NCBI RefSeq assembly: GCF_030249845.1
Contig: NZ_JANURM010000002.1
Span: 62,001 to 126,000 of the forward strand
From: Campylobacter gastrosuis
GTDB lineage: Bacteria; Campylobacterota; Campylobacteria; Campylobacterales; Campylobacteraceae
DNA length: 64,000 nt
Reading direction: 5' to 3'
In this document: positions 37,559 to 46,942 of the stretch, one piece after another
Position numbering within the stretch: position 1 is the stretch's first letter
Layout: each line of letters starts with the position of its first letter
Position numbers and translations under genes: made by a program
The notes under the pieces: model-generated
Seen by the model: the letters and a program-made list of their open reading frames with translations, nothing else
Databases searched by the model: none
What the model was told of the DNA's origin: nothing

Positions 37559-38403
37559 TGTTCGCCTTTAATAAGTTGTAAAAAATTTTCTGCTATTTCT
37601 AGCTCATTTTGGTATTTTGCAGATTTTTTTATGATTTCTGCAAGCTTTTTCTTTTCTAACATAGCTGAAAAATAGTATCGCTCACTATTTAAAATTTCAG
37701 ATATTATTATTTCTAGGTCATCTAAATTTCTTGGTGTTTGAAAATATTTTAATGGCGATTTGTCTAAATTTAATTGTGGATTTAAAGATAAAATTTTTTG
37801 CAAAACTCCATACTGCCCTAAATGGTCTATTTTTGAAAGATAATTGCTACTAATATTTGTATTGCCTAGTATAATTATTGGTATTTTTCTAGCATTTTCT
37901 GAGCTGACTCTAATATTAATCGCCTTGCCAATCGCTTTTAAAACACTATCACTTCTCATTAGTGAGGGCATAGCTTTATGCGTTTTATAATCACCTAAAA
38001 AGACCACTTTTTCATCTATAAATTCGTAATTATTTACTATGCTCATTTTTATCTCAAAGATTAGTTTTATATTTTTAGCGGTTTGTTCTGTTTGATTTGT
38101 TGTGCAAAAAGCCAAATCAGCCCTTGAACTTTTAATCAGACCAAGCTCATTACAAACCACACCATTTACAGCATATAGACCAAATTTTTTAGCTATTGGT
38201 TCTAAAATTTTTTGACACCAAGTCTCAGTATATGAGCCTATGAGTGAATTTCTTGATTGTAAAGTTGGTATATTTTTTTTACACTCTTTTGGTATGTAGG
38301 CTAAAAATTTATTATCAATTTCGTAAAAAATATCTTGTTTTGTGGCAAAATTTGCCATTATAGCATTTTGAAAAAAATTAATTTCGTCTTTTATATCCCA
38401 CAT
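37555..38403 (-). CDS. Probable type II restriction endonuclease
   Basis: No specific family is recognised for this 282-aa protein, but the call rests on its coupling to a methyltransferase and on a PD-(D/E)XK-like core: E60 (SYTETW), D96 (SRADLAF) and E117-I-K119 (LIFEIKMS). It starts 1 nt after the hisS stop and is translated before its methylase. Bases 37681-37740 have 15 G+C of 60 by my count, against 25 of 60 in hisS at 39301-39360. Its recognition sequence is unknown. Confidence 0.65.
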   Translation of the reverse strand: MWDIKDEINFFQNAIMANFATKQDIFYEIDNKFLAYIPKECKKNIPTLQSRNSLIGSYTETWCQKILEPIAKKFGLYAVNGVVCNELGLIKSSRADLAFCTTNQTEQTAKNIKLIFEIKMSIVNNYEFIDEKVVFLGDYKTHKAMPSLMRSDSVLKAIGKAINIRVSSENARKIPIIILGNTNISSNYLSKIDHLGQYGVLQKILSLNPQLNLDKSPLKYFQTPRNLDDLEIIISEILNSERYYFSAMLEKKKLAEIIKKSAKYQNELEIAENFLQLIKGEQ

Positions 38404-38404
38404 T

Positions 38405-39640
38405 TTATAAGCTTTCTATTTTAAAAATCTCATCAATTTTTATCGTTTTTTCATCTTTATTTTCTAAATTTTTATACCAAATTTCGCCATTTTTGCGTTC
38501 GTTTTCGCCAATGCAAAGAAAAATTTTTGTGTTGATTTTATCGGCATCTTGCAGGTGTTTGGCTAGTTTTTTGGCTTTGTAGCTTATTTGTGTCTTAAAA
38601 TTTTTACGTAATTTAATGCCTAAATCAAAGACAAAATCCACATTTTGCTCATCCAACGCACAAAGATAGACCCCGTCACGTGCGTTTTTGCTCTCTCTTT
38701 CACCCAAAATCTCCATAATTCGCTCAATACCCATAGCAAAACCCACGCCAAAACTCGCCTTGCCACCAAGATACTCAACAAGCCTGTCGTAGCGACCTCC
38801 ACCAGCGACAGCACTTTGAGAGCCGATCTCATCACTAACAAACTCAAAAGCGGTCTTACAATAATAATCAAGCCCACGCACAAGCCTTGCGTCTATCTCG
38901 TAGCTCACGCCGTTTTTGGCTAAAATTTCTTGTAATTTTGCAAAATCAGCCGCTGCCTCGTCGCCTAAATTTTCAATCATCAGCGGTGCATTTTTGTAAA
39001 TTTCTTGACAGCTTTCGTTTTTACAATCAAGCACACGAATTGGATTTAACGCCTTTCTACGTTTGCAATCATCGCAAATAAACGCTTCGTTTTGCTCTAA
39101 AAATTTCACCAGCTTTTGTCTATAAAGCCCCATACTATCGGCGTCGCCTAGCGAATTTATTTTTAGCGTAGTTTTTATTTGCAATCTATTTAAAATTTCA
39201 GCTATCATTAAAATAACGCTAGCGTCCTCACGGACATCGCTCTCACCAAAACACTCCACGCCAAACTGATGAAACTCACGCAAACGCCCTTTTTGTGGGC
39301 GTTCGTAGCGAAACATTGAGCCGTGATAAAAATATCTATAAACTCCACCAGCCCTGTCTAGCTTACTCTCAATAAAGGCACGAACGACCCCAGCAGTGCC
39401 TTCTGGGCGAAGACAGACGTCATTTTCGCCCTTGTCAATAAATTGATACATTTCTTTGCCGACTATATCGCTACTTTCGCCCACGCTTCGTTTAAAAAGT
39501 GTTGTTTGTTCTAGGTGTGGAGTTTTTATTAAAGTGTAGCCATAATTTTTTGCCACAGCTTCACAAACGCCGATTATTTGCTCGTAAAGTCCGCTTTTTT
39601 GGGGCATTATATCTTTCATACCGCGAAGTGCCGTTATCAT
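38405..39640 (-). CDS. hisS: Histidyl-tRNA synthetase
   Basis: Charges tRNA-His. The 411-aa class II synthetase has the N-terminal RGMKDIMP, motif 2 LRPEGTAGVVRAF, the histidine-specific LVRGLDYY loop, and motif 3 SFGVGFAMGIERIM. The C-terminal anticodon-binding domain covers about 320-411. It sits 2 nt after tmk, in the conserved order coaD-tmk-hisS; speA, normally next, is displaced here by the restriction-modification pair. Confidence 0.97.
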   Translation of the reverse strand: MITALRGMKDIMPQKSGLYEQIIGVCEAVAKNYGYTLIKTPHLEQTTLFKRSVGESSDIVGKEMYQFIDKGENDVCLRPEGTAGVVRAFIESKLDRAGGVYRYFYHGSMFRYERPQKGRLREFHQFGVECFGESDVREDASVILMIAEILNRLQIKTTLKINSLGDADSMGLYRQKLVKFLEQNEAFICDDCKRRKALNPIRVLDCKNESCQEIYKNAPLMIENLGDEAAADFAKLQEILAKNGVSYEIDARLVRGLDYYCKTAFEFVSDEIGSQSAVAGGGRYDRLVEYLGGKASFGVGFAMGIERIMEILGERESKNARDGVYLCALDEQNVDFVFDLGIKLRKNFKTQISYKAKKLAKHLQDADKINTKIFLCIGENERKNGEIWYKNLENKDEKTIKIDEIFKIESL

Positions 39641-39642
39641 TT

Positions 39643-40224
39643 TTAGTCCTTTATGAATTTTTCTATCTCTTTTGTTATTTGATTTTTGTTTAAACTAGCG
39701 TCAATTATTAACGTATTTAAATTTAAAAGCTCACAAGCCTCTCTCATCGCATCTTGAACGCCTAAAAGATACTCAACGCCCCTTTTTTCAATGCTATCAA
39801 ATCCGCCACGCCCATTTAAACGGCTTAAAATAAGCTCCTTTGTGGCATAAAAAAGCACGACCTTATCTGGCAGAAGTCCATTTAGGGCAAATTTGTTTAA
39901 AAAAACAAGCTCATTTATGTCAAAATCGCCGTTTTTTAGAGCGTAAGCAATGCCTGAAATAAGCCCACGATCTGAGATTACAAAGCTATTTTTGCTTAAA
40001 ATTTTATCCATTGTTTCGGCTCTGTCGGCTAAAAAAAGCAAAATTTCAGCTCGTTTGCTAAGGCTAAATTTACCGCCGAGCAAAATTTCTCGTAAAATCT
40101 CGCCAAATGCCGTCCCGCCGGGCTCTTTTGTGATAAAAGCATCTTTAAAAATTTGCGAAACGCACTCAATTTGCGTGCTTTTACCCACGCCGTCAATGCC
40201 CTCAAATAGAATATACATTTTCAC
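39643..40224 (-). CDS. tmk: Thymidylate kinase
   Basis: Phosphorylates dTMP to dTDP. The 193-aa protein has the P-loop FEGIDGVGKSTQ at 8-19, the KEPGGTAFGE motif and the LADRAET DNA-kinase segment, followed by VISDRGLISGIAY. The gene overlaps the 3' end of coaD by 23 nt; a second in-frame ATG at 40218 would shorten the overlap to 17 nt, and the first has only a weak ribosome site. Confidence 0.95.
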   Translation of the reverse strand: MKMYILFEGIDGVGKSTQIECVSQIFKDAFITKEPGGTAFGEILREILLGGKFSLSKRAEILLFLADRAETMDKILSKNSFVISDRGLISGIAYALKNGDFDINELVFLNKFALNGLLPDKVVLFYATKELILSRLNGRGGFDSIEKRGVEYLLGVQDAMREACELLNLNTLIIDASLNKNQITKEIEKFIKD

Positions 40225-40687
40225 TCTTTAAAAATGGCAAAATTTCGTTTGGCACGAGCTTTGAAACGTCGCCGTTGTGGCTTAAAACCGAGCGAACGAT
40301 AGAGCTTGAAATGAAGGCATTTTCAAGACTTGGCATAAGATAAATCGTCTCAAAATCGCTCCAAAGTGTGGCGTTTGCGTAGCCGATTTGTAGCTCGTAT
40401 TCAAAGTCGCTCACGGCACGAAGCCCACGAATCGTGGTCGTAATGCCCTGCGATTTTGCAAAATCAACAAGCAGTCCAAAAAATGGTGTAACCTCTAAAT
40501 TTTGAATATTTTTTGTAGCGATTTTTACCATTTCAATGCGTCTATTTAGCTCAAACATCGGCTTTTTGTTGTCGTTTTTAGCCACCGCAACAATGACTTT
40601 ATCAAAGAGTTTTGACGCCCTTTTAATAACATCAACGTGCCCATTTGTAATCGGATCAAAAGTGCCCGGATATATACAAGCTTTCAA
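40202..40687 (-). CDS. coaD: Phosphopantetheine adenylyltransferase
   Basis: Penultimate step of coenzyme A synthesis. The 161-aa nucleotidyltransferase has YPGTFDPITNGHVDVI with the (H/T)xGH nucleotide-binding motif at the N-terminus, the IRGLRAVSDFEYELQ block and the ISSSIVR motif (about 127-133). It is the first gene of coaD-tmk-hisS; the 125-nt A/T-rich gap upstream (40688-40812) should carry the promoter. Confidence 0.96.
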   Translation of the reverse strand: MKACIYPGTFDPITNGHVDVIKRASKLFDKVIVAVAKNDNKKPMFELNRRIEMVKIATKNIQNLEVTPFFGLLVDFAKSQGITTTIRGLRAVSDFEYELQIGYANATLWSDFETIYLMPSLENAFISSSIVRSVLSHNGDVSKLVPNEILPFLKSENVYSI

Positions 40688-40812
40688 AATTTTGCCTTAA
40701 ATTTAAATTTAAAGCTGACATTTTACAATTTTTTTGCTTATAGTTAAATTTTTGATTTTATGTATAAAAATATGTAAAATAATTCATAAAATAATACGAA
40801 AAATTTTATGAA

Positions 40813-41460
40813 TTACTCCCATTTTTTGTAAATTTTATGCTCAATTTCAAGTAAATCAAGCCACTTACCAACTATAAAATCACTCATTTGCTCAACGCTT
40901 TTTGCCTTTGAGTAAAAGCCAAAAACTGGCGGTGCTATCGCCACTCCAAGCAAGGCTAAATCGCTCATTTGACGAAGTGAAATAGCAGAAAAAGGCATCT
41001 CTCTAACGCCTAAAATCAGCCGTTTTTGCTCTTTTAGAGCAACAGCTGCTGCTCTTGTGATTAGCGTGTCTGAAATGCCGTTTGAAATTTTTGCCAAAGT
41101 GTTAATGGAGCAGGGCGAAATTATGCTTTTATCAATCCCAAAGGAGCCAGATGAGATTGAAGCACCTAAATTTTTATCATCAAAAAATGTGATATTTTGA
41201 TAATTTATATCATCAGTTTTTATAAAATTTTTGATATTATTTATCGGTTTTTTATCACTTTTAAAACCTTTAAAAGTTGAGCCATTTTGCAAACAAAATT
41301 TTATAAAATCATCGGCTTTTATGCCGTTTTCAAGCTCTAATGCTAATTTTGCGCCACTGCTAATTACGGCAAAAACCTCCGCTTTTTGGCTTAAAATTCC
41401 TAAAAGTTTAAAGCCCAAAACCACACCACTAGCACCACTAATACCGATAAATATTCTCAT
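40813..41460 (-). CDS. ubiX: Flavin prenyltransferase UbiX
   Basis: Prenylates FMN to make the cofactor of UbiD-type decarboxylases. The 215-aa protein has the flavin-binding GISGASGVVLGFKLLGIL at 5-22, the SSGSFGIDKSIISPCSINTLAKISNG segment and LGVREMPFSAISLRQM near 155. It is slightly longer than typical (about 190) through a central insert around 60-105. It overlaps flgA by 4 nt, as in C. jejuni from memory. Confidence 0.92.
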   Translation of the reverse strand: MRIFIGISGASGVVLGFKLLGILSQKAEVFAVISSGAKLALELENGIKADDFIKFCLQNGSTFKGFKSDKKPINNIKNFIKTDDINYQNITFFDDKNLGASISSGSFGIDKSIISPCSINTLAKISNGISDTLITRAAAVALKEQKRLILGVREMPFSAISLRQMSDLALLGVAIAPPVFGFYSKAKSVEQMSDFIVGKWLDLLEIEHKIYKKWE

Positions 41461-42317
41461 CTTATAATCACCTGATTTTTTGAAACGACACTCGCCTTTA
41501 AGCTCTTTTTGTCGTGAGTTTTTACCATTATGTCATCGCCTAAATTTGCATTTTCAAGTGCGATGACCTCAATTATCACGCTTAAACCACTCTCGTTTAA
41601 GATTGCATTTAGTTTATCGCCCTTTTTTATGAGTGAAATTTCAAGAAAATAGTTTTTTAAAAGCACATCGCCTGAGCTGATTTTTGACTTTGCCATAAGT
41701 TTTGAGCTGATATTTTTTAGCGAATTTTTGTTAAATTTATCAAAATCAATGTAACTTTTTTGATAATCAGTCGCTTTTAAAACCGAGCCGATTTCTATCT
41801 CGTTTAGGGCGATTAAAACTGGCATATCAGCTGTGAAATTGTAGCGAAAATATAAATTTTTAATGTTTATATTATCGGCTTTAAAACTAACTCTAAATGT
41901 GCCGTGAGAGCCTAAACTTGGGGTTAAAAATAGATTTATGATTTTGTAATCTTTAAAATTTTCTGGTAGTTTTGCCTGTGAGATTATGTTTAGTTTTTTA
42001 ACGCTAATGCCCTCAAATTCATCGCTGATTGCCATTAAAAATTTAGCCTGAATTTCATCAAAAATTGAGCAGTTTTTCACAAAAGCCACGCTGCCACCGC
42101 TTTTGTCTTTAAATGCCTTAAAATTTGAGCTTAAAATTTCAAAAAGCTCTTTTGAGTTGATTTTTGCCGCTCTTTGTGTTTCTAAGTTTAAAATTTCATT
42201 ATCTTCGCCACTAAAACCAAAGGTTTTAAGCGAGATAACATTACTATTTAAACAATACATTGGGTAAATGCTGACATCTTTTGCAAATAAAAAAAGTGGG
42301 AGAAGTAAGAAAAAAAT
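41457..42317 (-). CDS. flgA: Flagellar P-ring assembly chaperone FlgA (start uncertain)
   Basis: Periplasmic protein needed to assemble FlgI into the P ring. The C-terminal SAF domain is clear (about 200-286 of this model): IGSVLKATDYQKSYIDF, then GDVLLKNYFLEISLIKKGDKLNAI and ALENANLGDDIMVK. A secretion signal (IFFLLLPLFLFAKD) directly follows the upstream tRNA gene, but no ATG, GTG or TTG lies in frame between them. The frame runs on through the tRNA to an ATG at 42431, which would translate tRNA sequence. I place the 5' end at the ATT at 42317-42315, which shares its A with the tRNA CCA end; this is a guess. Confidence 0.8.
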   Translation of the reverse strand: MFFLLLPLFLFAKDVSIYPMYCLNSNVISLKTFGFSGEDNEILNLETQRAAKINSKELFEILSSNFKAFKDKSGGSVAFVKNCSIFDEIQAKFLMAISDEFEGISVKKLNIISQAKLPENFKDYKIINLFLTPSLGSHGTFRVSFKADNINIKNLYFRYNFTADMPVLIALNEIEIGSVLKATDYQKSYIDFDKFNKNSLKNISSKLMAKSKISSGDVLLKNYFLEISLIKKGDKLNAILNESGLSVIIEVIALENANLGDDIMVKTHDKKSLKASVVSKNQVIIR

Positions 42318-42391
42318 GGAGCGGGAAACGAGATTCGAACTCGCGACCCTAACCTTGGCAAGGTTATGCTCTACCCCTGAGCTATTCCCGC
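42317..42391 (-). tRNA. tRNA-Gly (anticodon GCC)
   Basis: A 75-nt cloverleaf with encoded CCA. The acceptor stem pairs GCGGGAA with TTCCCGC, the anticodon loop TTGCCAA is held by TAACC/GGTTA (anticodon complement at 42357-42359), and the T arm has GTTCGAATC. It lies between moeA (ends 42435) and flgA, on the same strand, and its CCA touches the hydrophobic signal sequence of flgA. Confidence 0.97.
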
Positions 42392-42434
42392 AATCAAAAA
42401 GAAGTCGGCATTTTAGCAAAATAAACTTCATTTG

Positions 42435-43595
42435 TCAAGATAGCCTTAAAATAAAAATTTCGCTACCTTCTAAAATCTCGCTCTCATCGGACTTTGAAAG
42501 ATAAATTGCGTTTGAATTTACAAGTGGTGTTATCATACCTGAGCCGTATTTATTGTCGTTTAAAACGTTAAAAACGCCATTTTTAAACTCGCCAAGCACG
42601 ACATTTATACGACCGCTTTTTAATTTTAGGCTGTTTTTTAGCGTGGCTTTTGTTAGTTCGTGTTTAGTTTTTGTTAAAAATGGCACGATTAGCAAAAATG
42701 CCATTAAAAAGGCTGCCATTGGGTTACCAGCTAGGACAAATGCGATTTTGTTGCCGTTTTTAAACGCCTTGCTTGGAGCACCCGGACGGATATTTACGTG
42801 GCTAAAAATTTCAGTAAAACCAAGCGAGAGCAGGGCGTCTTTCATATAGTCAGCATCGCCCTTGCTAGCGCCACCAGAGCAGATTATGACGTCAAAATTC
42901 ATAGCGCTTTTAAGTGCGTTTTTTGTCGCTTCAAAACTATCTTTTATCGTGCCAAGATAGGAGCTTTTAAAGCCGTTTTGCAAAAGTAGGGCAGATATGC
43001 CGTGCGCGTTTGCGTTGTAAATTTCATCATCATCAGCCCTTTGCCACGGCTCACGAAGCTCATTGCCACTTGAAAAAATGGCGATTTTTGGCAGGGTTTT
43101 TACAAAAACCTCGTTTATGCCCTGAGAGGCAAGTAGCATTAGGTGAGCTGGTGTTAATTTTGTGCCGTTTTTTATTAAAATTTCGCCACTTTTTACCTCT
43201 TCACCCCTTAGTCTATGTGCCTCACCTTTTTTGAGCGACTTAGCATAAATTAAGCCATCCTTTTCATAGCTATCTTCAAGGCGTAAAATCGTATCGGCAC
43301 CGCTTGGGAATTTCGCCCCAGTCATTATCCTAATGCACTCGTTGTCTTTTATCTCTAAATTTCGCTTATCTCCGGCTAAAATTGTGTCTTTTAGCACATA
43401 TCCGCTCTGTTTATACTCAAATTTTAAGGCGTAGCCATCAAGTGCTGAGTTATCAAAGCAAGGTAGGTCTTTTGTGCTAAAAATATCATCTATTAGCTCT
43501 CTATTAAGTGCGTTTTTTACATTTACAAACTCGCCTGTAAAGTCCAAATTTATGGCGTTTAATGCTTCGTTAGCTTCGCTTAAACTAGCCATCAT
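42435..43595 (-). CDS. moeA: Molybdopterin molybdenumtransferase
   Basis: Inserts molybdate (or tungstate) into adenylated molybdopterin. The 386-aa protein has [15 protein letters not shown] at the N-terminus, the [16 protein letters not shown] domain, the catalytic [16 protein letters not shown] block (about 245-260) and [13 protein letters not shown]. The start overlaps murA by 11 nt. Molybdenum enzymes such as nitrate reductase and formate dehydrogenase are not in this window. Confidence 0.95.
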   Translation of the reverse strand: MMASLSEANEALNAINLDFTGEFVNVKNALNRELIDDIFSTKDLPCFDNSALDGYALKFEYKQSGYVLKDTILAGDKRNLEIKDNECIRIMTGAKFPSGADTILRLEDSYEKDGLIYAKSLKKGEAHRLRGEEVKSGEILIKNGTKLTPAHLMLLASQGINEVFVKTLPKIAIFSSGNELREPWQRADDDEIYNANAHGISALLLQNGFKSSYLGTIKDSFEATKNALKSAMNFDVIICSGGASKGDADYMKDALLSLGFTEIFSHVNIRPGAPSKAFKNGNKIAFVLAGNPMAAFLMAFLLIVPFLTKTKHELTKATLKNSLKLKSGRINVVLGEFKNGVFNVLNDNKYGSGMITPLVNSNAIYLSKSDESEILEGSEIFILRLS

Positions 43596-44853
43596 TTCGC
43601 CTTAAAACATCAGCACCAAGTGCCTTAAATTTCTCCTCTAAATTCTCATAACCCCTATCAAGATGATAAATTCTATGCACTTTGCTTGTGCCACTAGCAA
43701 CAAGTGCGGCTAAAACCAGTGCCGAACTCGCCCTTAAATCGGTCGCCATAACATCAGCTGAATTTAGCGGTTTGCCACCATAAACGCTTGCGATATGCCC
43801 ATTTAAGCGTATATCAGCACCCATACGTGCTAGCTCGCTAACGTGCATAAAGCGGTTTTCAAATAGTCTTTCATCAATCACGCTAACGCCGTCTGCAACG
43901 AGCGAAAGTGCCATAAATTGTGCTTGCATATCGGTAGGAAAGCCCGGATATTCAGTTGTTACAATCTCGCAAGGCTTTATCGTTTTAGCTGGTAAAAGTG
44001 TGATTTTTTCATCTGAAATTTCAAAGCCAAAGCCCATTTGTTCAAGCTTTAAAAGCACAGCACTAAGGTGCTGGGCATTTGCATTTTTGATGCTAATTTT
44101 TGAATTTGTAATCGCGCCCGCACAAAGATACGTCCCAGCCTCAATCCTATCGCTAATAACGCTAAAATCGCTCACATTTAAAAGCTCTCTGTCTGTGCCT
44201 TCTATGATTAGCTCATCTGTGCCAATGCCTGAAATTTTCACCCCAGCAGCAGCTAAAACTTCGCAAACCTGCACAACCTCTGGCTCTTTTGCTACATTTA
44301 TTAAATGCGTTTGCCCCTTTGCAAGAGCGGCTGCCATTACAATATTTTCGCTACCAGTAACAGTGATTTTATCAAATACGATTTTTGCGCCTTTTAGCCC
44401 ATTTTTTGCGGTTGCGACAACATAGCCTTGTTTGATTGAGATGTTAGCACCCATCTTTTCAAGTGCCGATAAATGCAGGTCAATCGGACGCTGACCGATA
44501 GCACAACCGCCCGGCAAACTTACCTCACAATGCCCAAAACGAGAAAGAAGCGGCCCAAGCACTAAAATTGAAGCACGCATTTTTCGCACGATGTCGTAGT
44601 TTGCCATTGTTGAATGCACCTTGCTCGTGTCAATTTTAAGCTCATTTTTGCCTAAAAATTCGCAAGTTGAGCCTAAATTTTCAAGCAATTTTGATAGAGT
44701 TTTAATATCAGCCACATCTGGTATATTTTTTAAATTCACGCTGTTTTTTGAGAGCAGGGTAAGTGCAATCAACGGCAACGCCGCATTTTTAGCACCGCTA
44801 ATGCTAACCTCGCCACTTAATTTTTTACCGCCATTTATCTGTAAATATTGCAT
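43585..44853 (-). CDS. murA: UDP-GlcNAc 1-carboxyvinyltransferase
   Basis: First committed step of peptidoglycan synthesis, transferring enolpyruvate from PEP. The 422-aa protein has K22-N23 ([10 protein letters not shown]), the active-site loop [10 protein letters not shown] with C117, the cysteine attacked by fosfomycin, and [12 protein letters not shown] near 305. With cysteine rather than aspartate at this position, fosfomycin sensitivity of the enzyme is expected. moeA follows with an 11-nt overlap. Confidence 0.97.
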   Translation of the reverse strand: MQYLQINGGKKLSGEVSISGAKNAALPLIALTLLSKNSVNLKNIPDVADIKTLSKLLENLGSTCEFLGKNELKIDTSKVHSTMANYDIVRKMRASILVLGPLLSRFGHCEVSLPGGCAIGQRPIDLHLSALEKMGANISIKQGYVVATAKNGLKGAKIVFDKITVTGSENIVMAAALAKGQTHLINVAKEPEVVQVCEVLAAAGVKISGIGTDELIIEGTDRELLNVSDFSVISDRIEAGTYLCAGAITNSKISIKNANAQHLSAVLLKLEQMGFGFEISDEKITLLPAKTIKPCEIVTTEYPGFPTDMQAQFMALSLVADGVSVIDERLFENRFMHVSELARMGADIRLNGHIASVYGGKPLNSADVMATDLRASSALVLAALVASGTSKVHRIYHLDRGYENLEEKFKALGADVLRRNDG

Positions 44854-44952
44854 TTTTTGCCTTATTTTGTTAAAAATTTAGCTTAAATTATAATTATTTT
44901 TTGCTTAGAAAACAAAATTTTGCTAAAATGTGGATTTTAAAAATGGAGAAAT

Positions 44953-45609
44953 ATGAATAAAAAGTTAATACTTACATCTTTAATGGGAATTTTAATCTCT
45001 GGCTGTTTTTATCAAACGCCAAAAATTCCAAGCCAAAAAATTGATACAAATGGCTCAATTTTAAGCGATTTAAACGCAACACAAGAAGTAAAAGAAGCTC
45101 CAAAATTCATAAAAGATTTTAGTGCCTTAGATAAATATTTAGGCAAAAATGCCGGTAAAGACTGCTCTGGATTTGTATTTTTGGCAAATAAAGAGTATGA
45201 AAATTTCTTTTTTGAGCCAGAAGATGTTTCAAAAAACTACGATAAAAAGGGCAGACGTTCAAAGGCTATTTATAATCTATTTAAAAGAAATGACAAAATC
45301 AGTCAAAATTTTGCAAAATCTGGCGATTTGATATTCTTTGCAAACACGCTTGGCAGGGGAGCGCAGTCTAATAAAGATAAAGAAAATATCACGCACGTGG
45401 GCATTATTACGCAGGTTTTTAAAAGCGGACGGGTTGAGTTTATTCACAATCTAAACGGCGTGATTAAAAAAGGCTATATGAATTTAGGCGAAAAAAATAG
45501 ACACAAAAAGGACGGCAAGGTGCAAAATAGCTATATTATCAAATGCAAAAAAGGTGTGTCAAACTGCCTGACATCACAGCGTTTTGCTGGCTTTGGCGAG
45601 GTTTGGTGA
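44953..45609 (+). CDS. NlpC/P60 family lipoprotein
   Basis: A probable cell-wall peptidase anchored to a membrane. This 218-aa protein has a lipoprotein signal with lipobox ISGC (lipid on C18) and a Cys-His-His catalytic set in NlpC/P60 style: C71 (GKDCSGFVF), H148 (ITHVGII) and H165 (VEFIHN). The domain is small and divergent, with a basic insert between the catalytic blocks. Such enzymes usually cut D-Glu/mDAP bonds in peptidoglycan stems. It is divergent from murA and followed by a gene whose ATG overlaps its stop. Confidence 0.8.
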   Translation: MNKKLILTSLMGILISGCFYQTPKIPSQKIDTNGSILSDLNATQEVKEAPKFIKDFSALDKYLGKNAGKDCSGFVFLANKEYENFFFEPEDVSKNYDKKGRRSKAIYNLFKRNDKISQNFAKSGDLIFFANTLGRGAQSNKDKENITHVGIITQVFKSGRVEFIHNLNGVIKKGYMNLGEKNRHKKDGKVQNSYIIKCKKGVSNCLTSQRFAGFGEVW

Positions 45610-46418
45610 TGGAGTTTTTTGATGAAATTTTAAGCATCATAAACGAGAGTGATTTGGAGCTAAAATTTAGCAAATTTGCCCTGTTTTATGAGAATTTTAA
45701 AGCCAACAAAGAGCTAGATTTTAAGCGAAAAACGCCTTTAAAACCACTAGAAAAACCCTGCTATGAGAAATTTTGCAATGTAGTTGCAATGCGTGATTTA
45801 AACAAAAAAATCGCCCCAAAAGATAAAAATATCCACTTTATCCACTCCGTCGCTCACATTGAGTTTAGTGCCATTGACATTGCACTTGACGCTGCTTACC
45901 GATTTGACGGGCTACCAAGGGCGTATTATGAGGACTGGCTTGAAGTGGCTAGCGATGAGATTAGGCATTTTTTGATGATAAGCGAAATTTTAGCCAAAAA
46001 CGGCGTAAAATATGGCGATTTTACCGTGCATAATGGGCTTTTTATTGCACTTACAAAGACCCAAAATAGCCTAATTGAGCGTATGGCACTCCTGCCACGA
46101 TATATGGAGGCAAACGGGCTTGACGCAAACGCTCATATCATCAAAAAACTAAAAGAGCAGGGCGGTAACGATGAGCTTATTTTGGCACTTGAAGTGATTT
46201 TGCGTGAAGAAATTTCACACGTTAGCAAGGGCGATAGGTGGTTTAAATTCGCTTGTGAGCGTGAAAAAATAGAGCCAAGCGAGTATATAAATATCGTTAG
46301 AAATTTATATCCAAATTCATTTTCTAGCATTAGGACGTTAAATGAGAGCGACCGATTAAAGGCTGGTTTTAGCCAAAATGAGCTTGAAGAAATCAAAAAT
46401 TTAGCGAGAATATCTTGA
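45609..46418 (+). CDS. DUF455 ferritin-like protein
   Basis: The function of this 269-aa family is unknown. It has a ferritin-like di-metal four-helix bundle, with ligand-type residues in repeated motifs: HFIHSVAHIEFSAID (H79, H83, E85), DEIRH (116-120), E157 and REEISH (199-204). The start is the ATG at 45609, overlapping the TGA of the lipoprotein gene; an in-frame upstream ATG would lie inside that gene. It overlaps sixA by 4 nt. Members may act as diiron oxygenases or hydroxylases (inference). Confidence 0.88.
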   Translation: MEFFDEILSIINESDLELKFSKFALFYENFKANKELDFKRKTPLKPLEKPCYEKFCNVVAMRDLNKKIAPKDKNIHFIHSVAHIEFSAIDIALDAAYRFDGLPRAYYEDWLEVASDEIRHFLMISEILAKNGVKYGDFTVHNGLFIALTKTQNSLIERMALLPRYMEANGLDANAHIIKKLKEQGGNDELILALEVILREEISHVSKGDRWFKFACEREKIEPSEYINIVRNLYPNSFSSIRTLNESDRLKAGFSQNELEEIKNLARIS

Positions 46419-46900
46419 AAATATTTATCATTAGACACGCAAAGGCTGAAATTTTAGCTCAATCAGGGCAAGATTTTGAGCGAAATCTCTCAGAAAAAGG
46501 CAAAAACGACATAAAAATAATGGCAAAAATTTTAAAGAGCAGGGGTTTTAAGCCAGATTTGGTCTTTTCAAGCAGTGCAAATCGCTGTAAAGATACGGCA
46601 AAAAGACTCTTTGAAGCCCTAAATATCAAGCAAAACATAAAACTAAGACAAAAACTTTACGACGCTAATTTAAATTACATCTTAAAATTTTTAAAAGATA
46701 TAAAAAATGCAAACAGCGTCGCCTTAGTGCTTCACAATCCACTTGCAACCGAGCTTTGTGAGTATCTTAGCGACTGCGTGATACAAAATTTACCAACTTG
46801 TGGCGTTTTTTGTTTAGAAAACGAAGATGAGTTTTTAAATCCGACAAAGGCAAATTTCAAAGCCACATTTTTTGAATATCCAAAAAAATATACAAAATAA
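46415..46900 (+). CDS. sixA: SixA-type phosphohistidine phosphatase
   Basis: This 161-aa histidine-phosphatase-superfamily protein starts MKIFIIRHAKAE (R7-H8-A, the SixA variant of the RHG motif). It continues with FSSSANRCKDTAKRLFE and the second histidine in LHNPLATEL. SixA removes phosphate from phosphohistidine proteins, such as HPt domains or nitrogen-PTS NPr. The target here is unknown. It is the last gene of the three-gene plus-strand run with the NlpC/P60 and DUF455 genes. Confidence 0.88.
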   Translation: MKIFIIRHAKAEILAQSGQDFERNLSEKGKNDIKIMAKILKSRGFKPDLVFSSSANRCKDTAKRLFEALNIKQNIKLRQKLYDANLNYILKFLKDIKNANSVALVLHNPLATELCEYLSDCVIQNLPTCGVFCLENEDEFLNPTKANFKATFFEYPKKYTK

Positions 46901-46942
46901 AAAAACAGCTTTTAAAAATACGTAAAACTATCTGCGTTAAGG

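Noticed and set aside
36683..38403. Prophage or transposon carrying the restriction-modification genes
   Set aside because: No integrase, transposase, inverted repeats or target duplication could be seen at either edge; only the gene pair is foreign-looking.
42317..42431. N-terminal extension of flgA beginning at 42431
   Set aside because: The added residues (GNSSGVEHNLAKVRVASSN) are the conceptual translation of tRNA-Gly, not protein.
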